Below are positions 1 through 7,911 of a stretch of DNA of 64,000 nucleotides, piece after piece. The notes beneath the pieces are model-generated. The model was not told the origin of the DNA and searched no databases. It worked only from the letters and a program-made list of their open reading frames with translations. A program made the translations under genes and the position numbers. This DNA comes from Paenibacillus kobensis NBRC 15729 (GTDB lineage: Bacteria; Bacillota; Bacilli; Paenibacillales; Paenibacillaceae), in contig NZ_BILZ01000006.1 of the NCBI RefSeq assembly GCF_004000825.1, forward strand, positions 62,001 through 126,000. The letters are read 5' to 3'. Numbering within the stretch: the first letter of the stretch is position 1; the number at the start of each line of letters is the position of its first letter.

Positions 1-546
1 TCCTATATTAAAGCCGAAATGCCAAGCGGAGTACCTGCCGGACGAGAAGGCTCGATCAATATTATTGTTCCTCAAACCGAATCGCGGCCTTACCAGTTCA
101 AAATATTAGGCAATCGCGACCTGGTCACTTATGACGTAGCGGGCATAGTCGAGAACCGATTCGACAATTACGTCTATCTGGACGAGCGTCGTCGTGATAA
201 CTTCGGCATACCGGAGCTGCAGGTCCGATTCTCATACTCCCCTGCCGATGAACAGGTCATGCGGGAGATGGTTCATGCGCTACATGACGTATCGGCTGCG
301 ATGCGTATTCAAGACCCGTGGCATTACTGCTTCTGGCCTCCTGGCATCGACAATCACGACTACGGCACATGCCGGATGGGCAATGACCCCAACACATCAG
401 CGACAGACCGCAATGGCCGGATTCACGGCATCGAAGGCCTGTACATTTCGGATGCGAGTGTGTTCCCCAGCCTCGGAGCGTCCAATCCTTTATTGACGAA
501 CGTCGCGCTATCGACGCGGCTTGCGGATCATTTGTTGAAATTATAG
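1..546 (+). CDS. GMC-family oxidoreductase, C-terminal part (5' end outside window)
   Basis: The reading frame is open from base 1, so the gene starts before the window; 181 codons are visible. GMC (glucose-methanol-choline) enzymes are FAD-dependent oxidoreductases acting on alcohols, sugars or polyols. The visible part is the GMC C-terminal domain. It has the segment NHDYGTCRMG, containing a conserved His, and a later GLYISDASVFPS...GASNPLLT block, where the Asn-Pro pair sits near the FAD and active site. The N-terminal dinucleotide-binding motif lies upstream and cannot be seen. The substrate cannot be told; relatives in Bacillales include gluconate or sugar dehydrogenases and polyol oxidases. 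The gene ends 31 bases before a hairpin shared with the converging ankyrin gene. Confidence 0.85.
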   Translation, partial: SYIKAEMPSGVPAGREGSINIIVPQTESRPYQFKILGNRDLVTYDVAGIVENRFDNYVYLDERRRDNFGIPELQVRFSYSPADEQVMREMVHALHDVSAAMRIQDPWHYCFWPPGIDNHDYGTCRMGNDPNTSATDRNGRIHGIEGLYISDASVFPSLGASNPLLTNVALSTRLADHLLKL

Positions 547-577
547 ACATTTCGATATAGTTTCCAAGAAATAAGAA

Positions 578-600
578 AAGAGGAGCTAATCGCCCCTCTT
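578..600 (-). terminator. Intrinsic terminator of the ankyrin gene
   Basis: A 9-bp stem (AAGAGG and GC pairs with one mismatch) closes over a five-base loop. Read on the minus strand it is followed by TTTTCTTATTTCTT, a usable U-run. On the plus strand the U-run is poor, so it mainly serves the ankyrin gene and may partly stop the GMC gene. Confidence 0.6.
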
Positions 601-602
601 CG

Positions 603-1124
603 TTATTCCTTCGCGCCATTCTGGCGAAGCAGTTCCGCAACGTTGTGGTTTCCTTGCTCTATCGCAATCGATAAAGCAGTCAAACCTCCTTCTTGCTTCG
701 CATTGACATCCGCTCCATGTTCAATCAGCAAGCGGATCAGCTCCATGTTATCGTCATGAAATGCCGCTGTATGCAGACTCGTATGACCAACACTATCGAA
801 AATGTTTGGGTTTGCATGCTGTGCCAGCAACAATCGAATAACATTCAGGTTACGTTGCCCGGCTATCGCTGCGTGCAAGGCTGTATTCGAAGGAATGAAC
901 GAGATCTTGGAATGCGATACCGCATCCACATTCGCATCGTAATCGATTAATAACTGTACAATCACTTGATTTCCCATATGTGCCGCATACCCCAATGGCG
1001 TAAGCCCGTCACTATTCTCCACATTGGCAAGCTGCGGGTTCAATTCCAACTGGTCTTTCATACGTGAACCATCACCAGATTGTAAGACTTTGAACAGATC
1101 ATTGATCAATTGCTGGTTCTCCAT
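603..1124 (-). CDS. Ankyrin-repeat protein
   Basis: 173 residues, almost entirely ankyrin repeats. Typical units are visible: DGLTPLGYAAHMGN (about 38-51), NTALHAAIAGQRN, GHTSLHTAAFHDD and GLTALSIAIEQGN. Ankyrin repeats are protein-binding scaffolds, and no enzymatic domain, signal peptide or membrane segment is present. The protein is therefore probably cytosolic and works by binding a partner that cannot be named. The ATG start is well supported by AAGGAGG eight bases upstream. The gene converges on the GMC oxidoreductase and is probably monocistronic. Confidence 0.85.
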   Translation of the reverse strand: MENQQLINDLFKVLQSGDGSRMKDQLELNPQLANVENSDGLTPLGYAAHMGNQVIVQLLIDYDANVDAVSHSKISFIPSNTALHAAIAGQRNLNVIRLLLAQHANPNIFDSVGHTSLHTAAFHDDNMELIRLLIEHGADVNAKQEGGLTALSIAIEQGNHNVAELLRQNGAKE

Positions 1125-1222
1125 TCCTATTGCCTCCTTATGCGACTGTTTGTTTCAAGGACAATCCTAATGAACTGCACTTCGAATTATACGGAAGATA
1201 TCCGGTCACGACTTCTCGAAAA

Positions 1223-2083
1223 TCACCTATTTCGACGGAACTGCGAAGGCGATGCTGCAAACCGTCTGGCAAAGAGACTGCTGAATGAGCTAACGCTTTG
1301 AAATCCAATTTCTATACAAATGTCCGTAATTGGCCTATCCGTTTGCAGCAGCAGCTTCTTCGCTTGCTGCAGTCTTCTCTCCGTAACATATTGATGAGGA
1401 GACATACCGAATAACTGCTTATAGCTTCTTAGAAAATGATTGGTGGATAAACATGCCGCCCGCGCCATATCGGATAATGAGATCGATTGATCGTAGTAGG
1501 CTGATATGTATTCATGACCCAGATGGAGTCTCTTATATAATTCTTCGCGAGTTGAAGCCCGGAGTGATTGCAATCTTAGCCTCTCTTGACCTGTCTCGCG
1601 ATGCACCAGCAGGAGACCTTGTGCCAGTTCATGCAGCTTTTCATCCAGCCAGGACTGCTCGAGACTATTATGGACATGTTGAGACTTCATCTGAGCTAAC
1701 GTACCGGCTAACCAATGATCACTATACGTTTTCTCTACAAAGTCAATATTCGTAGGCTTCACATCATTCGGATCATCCAATAGCTGCTCATTCGATGCTT
1801 TCATACTGCTATATACTTCATTCACCATCTTATCCGGGAAGAAGATACAAAACGATTCCACAGGAATATCCGATTCAATCGTTATTGCATACTCCTGACC
1901 GTGATTAAGAAGCAGGTAACTCCCTTCTTCTACCGCAAAATGACCTCGTCCGGCATGATAGTATGCTCGTCCGTTCCTAAATGTCTTAATGGATAAGGCT
2001 CCCTTGCCCTTCCAATAATAGCTGTCGCTCCTGTCGTGGAGTATCGACCTGTTCGTTCGTAGTGAATCGTTCTTTACCGCCAC
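1223..2083 (-). CDS. AraC-family transcriptional regulator
   Basis: 286 residues. The N-terminal part (about 1-150) resembles an AraC-type cupin sensing domain (GRGHFAVEEGSYLLLNHGQEY). The last 100 residues are the two-helix-turn-helix DNA-binding domain, with ISLSDMARAACLSTNHFLRSYK and then the signature DICIEIGFQSVSSFSSLF. Such proteins usually activate a nearby sugar or stress gene. The apparent start is GTG at 2083 with only a weak ribosome site. The upstream neighbours are gene remnants (2100-2399), so its original target may have been lost or lies elsewhere. Confidence 0.85.
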   Translation of the reverse strand: MAVKNDSLRTNRSILHDRSDSYYWKGKGALSIKTFRNGRAYYHAGRGHFAVEEGSYLLLNHGQEYAITIESDIPVESFCIFFPDKMVNEVYSSMKASNEQLLDDPNDVKPTNIDFVEKTYSDHWLAGTLAQMKSQHVHNSLEQSWLDEKLHELAQGLLLVHRETGQERLRLQSLRASTREELYKRLHLGHEYISAYYDQSISLSDMARAACLSTNHFLRSYKQLFGMSPHQYVTERRLQQAKKLLLQTDRPITDICIEIGFQSVSSFSSLFARRFAASPSQFRRNR

Positions 2084-2099
2084 CTACTCACCACCATGT

Positions 2100-2261
2100 C
2101 TACACTTTAGATTCTATAGAACCGATCCAAGCCTCTCCAACCTTAACCGTAAACAAAGTCTCGTCACCATACGGCAGCTTTACAGGTCTGCACGAGTAAG
2201 ACCGTCTTACAAGATTGTTGTAACGGTCCAACGTCTCTACCCCAATCGCGATAGCTTCATT
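2100..2261 (-). pseudogene. C-terminal remnant of an unidentified protein gene
   Basis: On the minus strand a 53-codon open stretch ends in TAG at 2100-2102. It reads like real protein (for example IGVETLDRYNNLVRRS, then PYGDETLFTVKVGEAW) but has no start; an in-frame TGA at 2262-2264 cuts it off. The composition and the strand-like ending suggest the C-terminal domain of a larger, perhaps carbohydrate-active enzyme, but I cannot name the family. It lies directly upstream of the AraC regulator and abuts the next remnant. Confidence 0.35.
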
Positions 2262-2264
2262 TCA

Positions 2265-2399
2265 CTCAAAATCGTAATCATCGGCGGCACTACTTTTATC
2301 GGACCGCAGGTCATCAAGCAGTTAAACCAATTAGATCAGTATCAAATTACTCTATTTCACCGGGGTTAGACCCGTTGTGAACTGCCTCCCCATGTGAAA
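2265..2399 (+). pseudogene. N-terminal remnant of an NAD-dependent epimerase/dehydratase
   Basis: The frame beginning at 2265 reads LKIVIIGGTTFIGPQVIKQ and then ITLFHRG. This is the Rossmann N-terminus of extended SDR epimerases of the kind that begin with a KILxxGGTxFIG motif. Codon 1 is CTC where ATG is expected. A TAG (2367-2369) falls where a Gln codon usually follows HRG. The frame then continues ELPPHVK, as in the family, before a TAA. The rest of the enzyme is missing. Bases 2400-2593 hold no recognisable gene. This is a decayed fragment, not an expressed gene. Confidence 0.6.
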
Positions 2400-2593
2400 T
2401 AAGATACAAAAGCTCCCCCTGCGTATTAACCGATATCCTTAACAAGATTCTACCAAAGATCCGAATGACTGGTGCAATAAATATGGAACGGACAATTCAT
2501 ACTCGCCCCTCAAGCCAAAATGCCAGACCAATTAAGAGTGCAATTCAATCTGGAACCAACCCCGCTCCGCTCGTTGTGGACTGAGCAACAATT

Positions 2594-3241
2594 TTAACAA
2601 AAAGAACCTAAGGGATATACGAGTTGTATCTCCTTATCTTCTCCGAGGCCCTCACACAGCATATAATTATGATCCGCACCAGCAATGCACAAGATTCGCT
2701 TACCTGGGTGTCTCTTTATTGCGTTCTTAATTCGTTGAATCATGATCAAATGCCGGCATTCCCACCTGAATACATGAGCTTGCGGATTAAGCTGCTCTAA
2801 CCATTCATACTTCAGTTTGGTCACTTGATCGAAAGCGATGGAATTGAACGGAATCGAGTTGGTATCCCCTGCTGCAAGCTGTTTCTCAAACCACCTGTCT
2901 AATTCATTCTCCAATTGTTCCTTCTGAGGCTCGGCATACTGGTTAAACGGGTCAAAGTCAGTCCAAACGTCAAGTTCAACCCAATCAATCGGTTCGAAGA
3001 CAATCGATCGTTGTTCGCACAATGGGAAGATTAATTCCCAGTACTCACTCGCCGGCTCTCCCCAGTACCCGCGGTTGTTCGGGTCTTCAATAAATTTATC
3101 CCAACTGCTGGGGAGCACCTCACCACAAATGACATCTGGATTAAATTCAACAATTAGTTCCTCTATTAATTCCATCGTCAAGCCATATCGCTGCCTCAAT
3201 TCTGGATCATGAAGCACCCCGAGTATTCCTATAGTCGTCAA
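2594..3241 (-). CDS. TraB/Tiki-like hypothetical protein
   Basis: 215 residues, soluble, with no signal peptide or membrane segment. Three features recall the TraB/Tiki/EreA-like metal-dependent hydrolase superfamily. These are a GxxH motif near the N-terminus (GVLHD, about 8-12), a conserved-looking Glu in DVICGEVLP, and a C-terminal RILCIAGADH. This is my inference from motif layout only, and other fold assignments are possible. The start is TTG at 3241, supported by GGAGTG eight bases upstream. It stands alone; the 388 bases upstream (3242-3629) contain two hairpins and no gene. Confidence 0.6.
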   Translation of the reverse strand: MTTIGILGVLHDPELRQRYGLTMELIEELIVEFNPDVICGEVLPSSWDKFIEDPNNRGYWGEPASEYWELIFPLCEQRSIVFEPIDWVELDVWTDFDPFNQYAEPQKEQLENELDRWFEKQLAAGDTNSIPFNSIAFDQVTKLKYEWLEQLNPQAHVFRWECRHLIMIQRIKNAIKRHPGKRILCIAGADHNYMLCEGLGEDKEIQLVYPLGSFC

Positions 3242-3479
3242 GTAAGCACACTCCTTCTATCTCTATTATTCGCCACACTGACATCTAATCCTAATGCCGA
3301 GCTGTCTCCACAACGAAACAAATTTAACATACTTCTAATTAGATATCAATTAAATCACATACTATTTGACCTACCACTAAATGTCAAGTAAATTCTGGAA
3401 TTCGTGTAATGGTAGGCGCTTGCCAGCCCCCATTCCGGACTTTCACCGTAGAGATGACGCCCATGCTGGGCGTACTATA

Positions 3480-3511
3480 AAAAAGCCTGCACATCAATGT
3501 GCAAGCTTTTT
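3480..3511. terminator. Bidirectional hairpin in a gene-free stretch
   Basis: AAAAAGC, two unpaired bases, GCACAT, a two-base loop, ATGTGC, two unpaired bases, GCTTTTT. It is symmetrical, with A- and T-runs on both sides, so it could end transcription from either strand. A second small inverted repeat (ACGCCCA/TGGGCGT, 3457-3473) precedes it. I recognise no coding remnant between 3242 and 3602. Confidence 0.5.
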
Positions 3512-3602
3512 GAGTTCCATTTGAAGAAGGTCATAACTACTTCGGTCAATGGGACCATGACCCGGTTATCTTTATTCGCGTAGAAGTAACCCAAACAATA
3601 AC

Positions 3603-3622
3603 ACGCCGCAACAATGCGGCGT
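3603..3622 (-). terminator. Terminator of the AlkD-like gene
   Basis: Perfect 7-bp GC-rich stem (ACGCCGC/GCGGCGT) with a six-base loop, eight bases past the stop codon of the minus-strand gene. The following U-tract is short (GTTATTGTTT). Confidence 0.6.
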
Positions 3623-3629
3623 TTACCAT

Positions 3630-4337
3630 CTAACATCTCACGTACTTCCGTTTGAACCCGAGCGCTCCTCTGTCTATCTGCTTCTGAATATTGTCCATCG
3701 CGTTGATGAACTTGCTTTTCTTAGTATCTTTATTAAGCTCTACCGGTCCTACCGCATTGGCGGTTTCGACTGCCTTATCGTGAAGCGGCGAGTAGGATAC
3801 GGCTACTGTATATATAAAATTGTTCATCGCAGCCTTCGTCCGGTCAGGACTTTGATGAATCGTGTTCGCCGCTTGATCCAGCATACCTGCGATTTTGCTC
3901 TCTTCGAACTCGCTGTCCTTCCGACTGCCGAGAAGCCAGCAATAGCAGCTCCAGCCTGCTGACATTCGCAGCTCTTCTCCGCTGGCAATCCACCGGTCTG
4001 CGACTTCCTGCGCAATAGCGGTCTCTGCCAATGTTACCGCCACAACGTAATCGGACAGCATATAGAAATAAGCACCGTCAATCCAGCGCTCAAAATCATC
4101 GGCTGTCATCGCTTTCGGATCGGCGATAACGCCGGCAAAATACATCGCATCATAATTACCCGTAGCATACAGCTCTTCTGCCAGCGGTTGATTGATTTTG
4201 ATCTTTTTGGCGATTGGCTTCATTTCGCCTGTTGCCACGCCATACAGCGGCTCTCGCGCGCCATTGGTACTATACATTTTCTTAAGGCGATCCTTGCCGA
4301 GCGATTCAAGTTCCTGCATCACCGTATCAAAATTCAT
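3630..4337 (-). CDS. DNA alkylation repair protein, AlkD-like
   Basis: 235 residues, the usual length for the AlkC/AlkD HEAT-like-repeat DNA glycosylase family, which removes alkylated bases such as 3-methyladenine and 7-methylguanine. Visible family features are the N-terminal YGVATGEMKPIAKKI segment and successive helical repeats. WSCYCWLLGSRKDSEF falls in the middle. Some members of this subfamily have lost glycosylase activity, so function is inferred. ATG start with AAAGGATG upstream. Monocistronic, with its own terminator. Confidence 0.8.
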   Translation of the reverse strand: MNFDTVMQELESLGKDRLKKMYSTNGAREPLYGVATGEMKPIAKKIKINQPLAEELYATGNYDAMYFAGVIADPKAMTADDFERWIDGAYFYMLSDYVVAVTLAETAIAQEVADRWIASGEELRMSAGWSCYCWLLGSRKDSEFEESKIAGMLDQAANTIHQSPDRTKAAMNNFIYTVAVSYSPLHDKAVETANAVGPVELNKDTKKSKFINAMDNIQKQIDRGALGFKRKYVRC

Positions 4338-4455
4338 TATCAGCCCATCCTTTCATAGCCGTTTATCGTAACAGCCAGTTCCTCTACATCCAAAATAGCT
4401 GAAATGAACAACTTTCTCAACCTATATAAGAATCGAGTGATTAGATCACTAAAAT

Positions 4456-4518
4456 CCCCGCCATTCCTTTGCTTAAGCTCATGAAGCGAAGAGCTTAGTC
4501 GCAAATCGAATGACGGGG
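4456..4518 (-). terminator. Long imperfect hairpin downstream of the lipoprotein gene
   Basis: A 63-base inverted repeat. The outer stem is CCCCG/CGGGG with ATTC/GAAT; inner blocks are TTTGC/GCAAA and CTTAAGCTC/GAGCTTAG. On the minus strand it follows the stop at 4539 and is followed by ATTTTAG. It probably acts as terminator and 3'-end stabiliser. Confidence 0.45.
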
Positions 4519-4538
4519 ACCTCTAAGTGTGTATCCAT

Positions 4539-5414
4539 TTATTTGTTGCGGCTTACGCGGAACCCTTGATCGGGTCCAAAGCCGTTCGCATCGAACTTGC
4601 CCCGGTAAGTAGACTCGTTGTTGACTACGTCGCCGATCCAACCGCCGCCTCTTACAATACGGAACAAGCCACTGGCGTAATTCTCATCTTGGAACCAATC
4701 CCAGACCCATTCCCGTACATTGCCGGACATATCGTATAGTCCCAGTTCGTTCGGTTTCTTGAGACCGACCTCTTTGGTTTGGGTGTGATTGTTCTCGATA
4801 GCTGGCCAATTCCAGTCTCCATCCAATGGTTTATCCCCTGCGTTCCTCCAACCCCAAGCCACATCATCTGCATTATCACTGCCGCTGTATTTAAAGCTCT
4901 TGCTGGACTGACCGCCGCCTGCAGCATATTCCCACTCCGCATCGTTCGGAAGGCGGTACCCGTTAGCCCCTTCATTGACGGTTACGGTCCATTTGACCGT
5001 ATCGATCTCGCTCTTATTGGCCGGATCGGGTTTATCTATATCTACTTTGTAGTATGGCGTTAGACCCTCTTTGACACTTCTCTTATTGCAATACTCTATG
5101 ACGTCATACCAGCTTACCATCTCGACCGGCAGCTTGCTGCCTTTGAACTGAGACGGGTTGCCTCCCATGACATCAATCCACTCTTGCTGTGTAACCTCGT
5201 ATTTGCCGATATAAAAATCCGCTATCGTTACGTTTCTGTTAAAATAGTTGGACTTCGTGTTAACAAACGTCCCGCCTTGGACTAACACTAGATCATCTGT
5301 TGACGCTGTATTTTCTTGTTTCGCAGTCTCTGCTTTATTCTCGTTCTTCGGCTGCGAACAAGAGCTAACAATAAGAGACATCGCTATTAAACAGAAGATC
5401 CCAAGCTTTTTCAT
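4539..5414 (-). CDS. Formylglycine-generating-enzyme-like (SUMF1/FGE-sulfatase) lipoprotein
   Basis: 291 residues from the chosen ATG, which has AAGGAGATAT just upstream. An in-frame ATG 13 codons earlier lacks a ribosome site. Residues 1-19 form a lipoprotein signal ending in VSSC, so the protein should be lipid-anchored outside the membrane. The rest is an FGE-sulfatase domain: FYIGKYEVTQQEWIDVMG, PVEMVSWYDVIEYCN, YRLPNDAEWEYAAGGG, then GLYDMSGNVREWVWDW and a closing RVVRGGGWIG-like block. True formylglycine-generating enzymes activate sulfatases, but no sulfatase is nearby and many bacterial members have other or unknown roles. Monocistronic. Confidence 0.8.
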   Translation of the reverse strand: MKKLGIFCLIAMSLIVSSCSQPKNENKAETAKQENTASTDDLVLVQGGTFVNTKSNYFNRNVTIADFYIGKYEVTQQEWIDVMGGNPSQFKGSKLPVEMVSWYDVIEYCNKRSVKEGLTPYYKVDIDKPDPANKSEIDTVKWTVTVNEGANGYRLPNDAEWEYAAGGGQSSKSFKYSGSDNADDVAWGWRNAGDKPLDGDWNWPAIENNHTQTKEVGLKKPNELGLYDMSGNVREWVWDWFQDENYASGLFRIVRGGGWIGDVVNNESTYRGKFDANGFGPDQGFRVSRNK

Positions 5415-5510
5415 TAATATATCTCCTTTAGCGAACAGGATAGGAATAGGCATTGTTAGCCTAAGTTTATCCCCTAATCAGATACGCTGTAAACCCGCAT
5501 TGAAATATAT

Positions 5511-5541
5511 AAGGCCGCCGGTCGTGAGACCGGCAGGCCTT
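5511..5541 (-). terminator. Terminator of the xylanase gene
   Basis: Strong GC-rich stem (AAGGCC and CCGGTC arms with small mismatches, loop near 5525) between the xylanase stop at 5570 and the lipoprotein gene. Confidence 0.65.
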
Positions 5542-5569
5542 TAGTGATTTAAATGATGAGACCGTTATA

Positions 5570-6205
5570 TTACCAAACCGTTACGTTGGAGTAGCCGCTC
5601 GATTGGTAACCTTCCGTTGCCAATACTTGGTACGACCAGCTGCTGCCCAAGTTCATGCCTTTGCTCTTCCAAGCGTTATAATGGTTTTGGAACGTAATCG
5701 CTACGTTGCTGCCCGTTGCGCGTTTCGACTGGCGAACGCTCCAGAACTGCGTGAACGTAGCCGTACCGTCGATCGAAGGTTGGTTAACACGTTGCGTCGT
5801 GTAGATATCGTACGTGCCGCCGTCGCTGGAAACCGAACCTTTGTACGTTCCCGTAGGACGGTAAGTGCCCCAGCTGTCTACTACATAATATTCAATGAGG
5901 GAGTTTCTCGTCCATCCGTAGAGCGTCAAATAACCGTTGCCGCTTGGCGAAAATGCGCCAGCATTGTAGTTGATCACGCGGGAAGCCGAACCCGTGTTCC
6001 AACCTTTACCTACGACGAAATTACCCGTATTAGACCAAGTTACACTATAATTGCCACCGGAACCATTAACAGCGTTTACAGAACCGCCGCCATCTGTCCA
6101 GTTCTGCCAGTAATCCGTTGCTGCGCTTGCCGTTGCTGCGAGCATACCAAAGCTCAGGGATGCTGCTACGAGTGCTGTTGCGATTGTCTTTTTGAATTTA
6201 AACAT
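5570..6205 (-). CDS. xynA: Secreted endo-1,4-beta-xylanase, GH11
   Basis: 211 residues. A Sec signal peptide (about 1-28, ending ATASA before ATDYWQNW) precedes a single GH11 jelly-roll domain with no binding module. The two catalytic glutamates are visible: Glu105 in [11 protein letters not shown] (nucleophile) and Glu198 in ATEGYQSSG (acid/base). They match the spacing of Bacillus XynA. The enzyme cuts xylan backbones outside the cell. ATG start, GGAGGG 11 bases upstream. The promoter and cre boxes at 6241-6378 indicate CcpA-type catabolite control. Monocistronic, with its own terminator. Confidence 0.95.
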   Translation of the reverse strand: MFKFKKTIATALVAASLSFGMLAATASAATDYWQNWTDGGGSVNAVNGSGGNYSVTWSNTGNFVVGKGWNTGSASRVINYNAGAFSPSGNGYLTLYGWTRNSLIEYYVVDSWGTYRPTGTYKGSVSSDGGTYDIYTTQRVNQPSIDGTATFTQFWSVRQSKRATGSNVAITFQNHYNAWKSKGMNLGSSWSYQVLATEGYQSSGYSNVTVW

Positions 6206-6240
6206 TACTTAATTCACCCTCCAAAGATTTTTATTTTTTT

Positions 6241-6255
6241 TGACACCGCTTACAT
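6241..6255 (-). promoter_or_regulatory. Candidate CcpA cre site in the xynA leader
   Basis: On the minus strand ATGTAAGCGGTGTCA fits the cre consensus WTGNAANCGNWNNCW at every defined position. It lies about 36 bases upstream of the xynA start and far downstream of the promoter, where bound CcpA could act as a roadblock. Confidence 0.65.
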
Positions 6256-6333
6256 ACTACCTTTTCAAGCTTTACTTACGCAGTACATAATTCTATCTGT
6301 GCCGATACTTGATGTAAGTATTCCTGTGAATCG

Positions 6334-6378
6334 CCTCCTCTCGTTGTAAATTATAGTATGTAAGCGCATACGTAACAA
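6334..6378 (-). promoter_or_regulatory. xynA sigma-A promoter with a cre-like box in the spacer and a 5'-end Shine-Dalgarno-like element
   Basis: On the minus strand: -35 TTGTTA (6373-6378), 17-base spacer, -10 TATAAT (6350-6355). Read on the plus strand, the spacer holds a cre-like box, ATGTAAGCGCATACG (6358-6372), off consensus only in the last base. Transcription would start near 6343, giving a leader of about 138 bases. GAGGAGG (6334-6340) falls at about +4 to +10 with no start codon after it. This is the position of 5' stabilising Shine-Dalgarno (STAB-SD) elements known in Bacillus mRNAs. Confidence 0.65.
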
Positions 6379-6581
6379 CTTAACAAATTATAGATTGAAC
6401 CCTACTAATTTAAGTAAACTCTAGTAACTTAGCAGAAAATTGATAAGCAATTTCACAACGTTGGCATATCTTCCAGACAATTTCCATAGAAATCGACTCA
6501 CCTGATATCCTCTGCTATTCTATCGTACAATGACGGCCTAATAAAAGAACCGCCCCTAATTGGACGGCCGGAACCGTTTAT

Positions 6582-6890
6582 TCAAACGGCCCAAATGCGC
6601 TTTATACAAGGCTTATCCTCTGCGAAAGCAAGTAGAAATACATCTGGATTGGACATCGAGTCCCATTCAGCGAATCCGAAACGATCATCATAATGGTTAA
6701 GTAGAAGAGAGATTAGTCCGCCATGTGACACGATAATTATGTTGGCATGAGCGCTGCACAGCACTTCCTTGACTACCTGAATAGCACGATTCATAGCCGT
6801 ATTAGTAGACTCCCCGCCTGGATAACACAAGTTCAGATCCTCATAGGTCAGACGGAGCATATTGTACCAGTCCGGATGGAAGCAAACCAA
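6582..6890 (-). pseudogene. Truncated histidine phosphatase (phosphoglycerate mutase-like), C-terminal half
   Basis: About 102 codons reading as the second half of a histidine-phosphatase domain: YPGGES, then AIQVVKEVL and IIIVSHGGLISLLLNHYDDRFG, which holds the second active-site His. The N-terminal half, with the RHG motif that carries the phosphorylated His, is absent. An in-frame TGA lies four codons upstream of the apparent TTG start, and the upstream DNA is the gnd promoter region. The gene is therefore cut off at its 5' end and is most likely inactive. Confidence 0.65.
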
Positions 6891-6929
6891 TATGCTCTGT
6901 CATCTCATCTCTATCACTCGAGATTAGTA

Positions 6930-6958
6930 TTTACAGAATCCATTGGAGCCAGTATGAT
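6930..6958 (+). promoter_or_regulatory. Sigma-A promoter of gnd
   Basis: -35 TTTACA (6930-6935), 17-base spacer, -10 TATGAT (6953-6958); start expected near 6965. The GntR operator begins three bases later, a classic repression arrangement. Confidence 0.7.
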
Positions 6959-6967
6959 GGAGTAACA

Positions 6968-6981
6968 ACTTGTATACAAGT
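6968..6981. promoter_or_regulatory. GntR operator at gnd
   Basis: Perfect 14-base palindrome ACTTGTATACAAGT, identical to the core of the Bacillus subtilis gnt operator (ATACTTGTATACAAGTAT). It overlaps the expected transcription start of gnd, so GntR should block transcription until gluconate is present. Confidence 0.8.
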
Positions 6982-7011
6982 ACACTAGTAGACTTCTTTG
7001 AGGTGAACATG

Positions 7012-7911
7012 ATGAAACTAGGCATGATAGGTCTTGGCAAAATGGGTTACAATCTGGTGCAAAATATGCTGCAGCATCAGCATCAGGTCGTCGTATACGA
7101 TGTGAACCCTGAGCCTGGCAAGAAATTAGCGGAACAAGGCGCTCAGTTTGCGGCATCGATTGAAGAACTCGTAACGAGTCTGCCCTCCCCTCGAATCATA
7201 TGGATGATGGTACCTGCAGGCGAAATCGTCGATCACGTCATCGAGACACTCATCCCGATGCTGTCGCAAGGCGATATCGTCATCGATGGCGGCAATTCGC
7301 ACTACAAACAATCCATTCGCCGCTCGGAGAAGCTGCAAGCTCACGGCATCCGCTTCTTTGATGCTGGTACATCCGGAGGAATGGATGGCGCGGCACATGG
7401 CGGCTGCTTCATGATTGGCGGAGATAAAGAAGCGTTCGCAATCATCGAGCCTATTTTCCAAGACATTGCGGTAGACAAAGGCTATCTGTACGCGGGCAAG
7501 TGCGGCAGCGGCCATTATCTCAAGATGATTCACAACGGCATTGAATACGGCATGATGCAATCGATCGCTGAAGGATTCGAGCTGTTGTCGAAGAGCGATT
7601 TTGAATACAACTATGAAGAAGTAGCCCGTGTATGGTCCAACGGTTCCGTTATTCGCGGTTGGCTGATGGAGCTTACAGAGAACGCTTTCTCGAAAGACCC
7701 TCAGTTGGACGGCATTCGCGGCGTGATGAAGAGCTCCGGCGAAGGCAAATGGACGGTCGAAACCGCACTGGATCTGGAAGTCAGCACTCCGGTCATTGCG
7801 CTATCGTTGCTGATGAGATACCGCTCCCTAGAGACCGATACGTTCCATGGCAAAGTCGTTGCAGCATTGCGCAATGAATTTGGCGGTCATGCTGTCGTTC
7901 GCAATAATTAG
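7012..7911 (+). CDS. gnd: 6-phosphogluconate dehydrogenase, decarboxylating (short, YqeC/Gnd-related type)
   Basis: About 300 residues, the short class of 6-phosphogluconate dehydrogenase that often uses NAD. The N-terminal Rossmann motif is GMIGLGKMGYNL. The substrate-binding signature is VIDGGNSHYKQSIRR (near 87) and DAGTSGGMDGAAHG follows; the catalytic Lys/Asn region is HYLKMIHNGIEYGMMQ. It oxidises 6-phosphogluconate to ribulose 5-phosphate. I chose the second of two adjacent ATGs because GAGGTG lies six bases upstream of it. It is the first gene of the gluconate locus and carries the perfect GntR operator. Confidence 0.92.
   Translation: MKLGMIGLGKMGYNLVQNMLQHQHQVVVYDVNPEPGKKLAEQGAQFAASIEELVTSLPSPRIIWMMVPAGEIVDHVIETLIPMLSQGDIVIDGGNSHYKQSIRRSEKLQAHGIRFFDAGTSGGMDGAAHGGCFMIGGDKEAFAIIEPIFQDIAVDKGYLYAGKCGSGHYLKMIHNGIEYGMMQSIAEGFELLSKSDFEYNYEEVARVWSNGSVIRGWLMELTENAFSKDPQLDGIRGVMKSSGEGKWTVETALDLEVSTPVIALSLLMRYRSLETDTFHGKVVAALRNEFGGHAVVRNN

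Noticed and set aside
5603-6349. 248-codon plus-strand frame
   Set aside because: Antisense to xynA and its promoter; no ribosome site.
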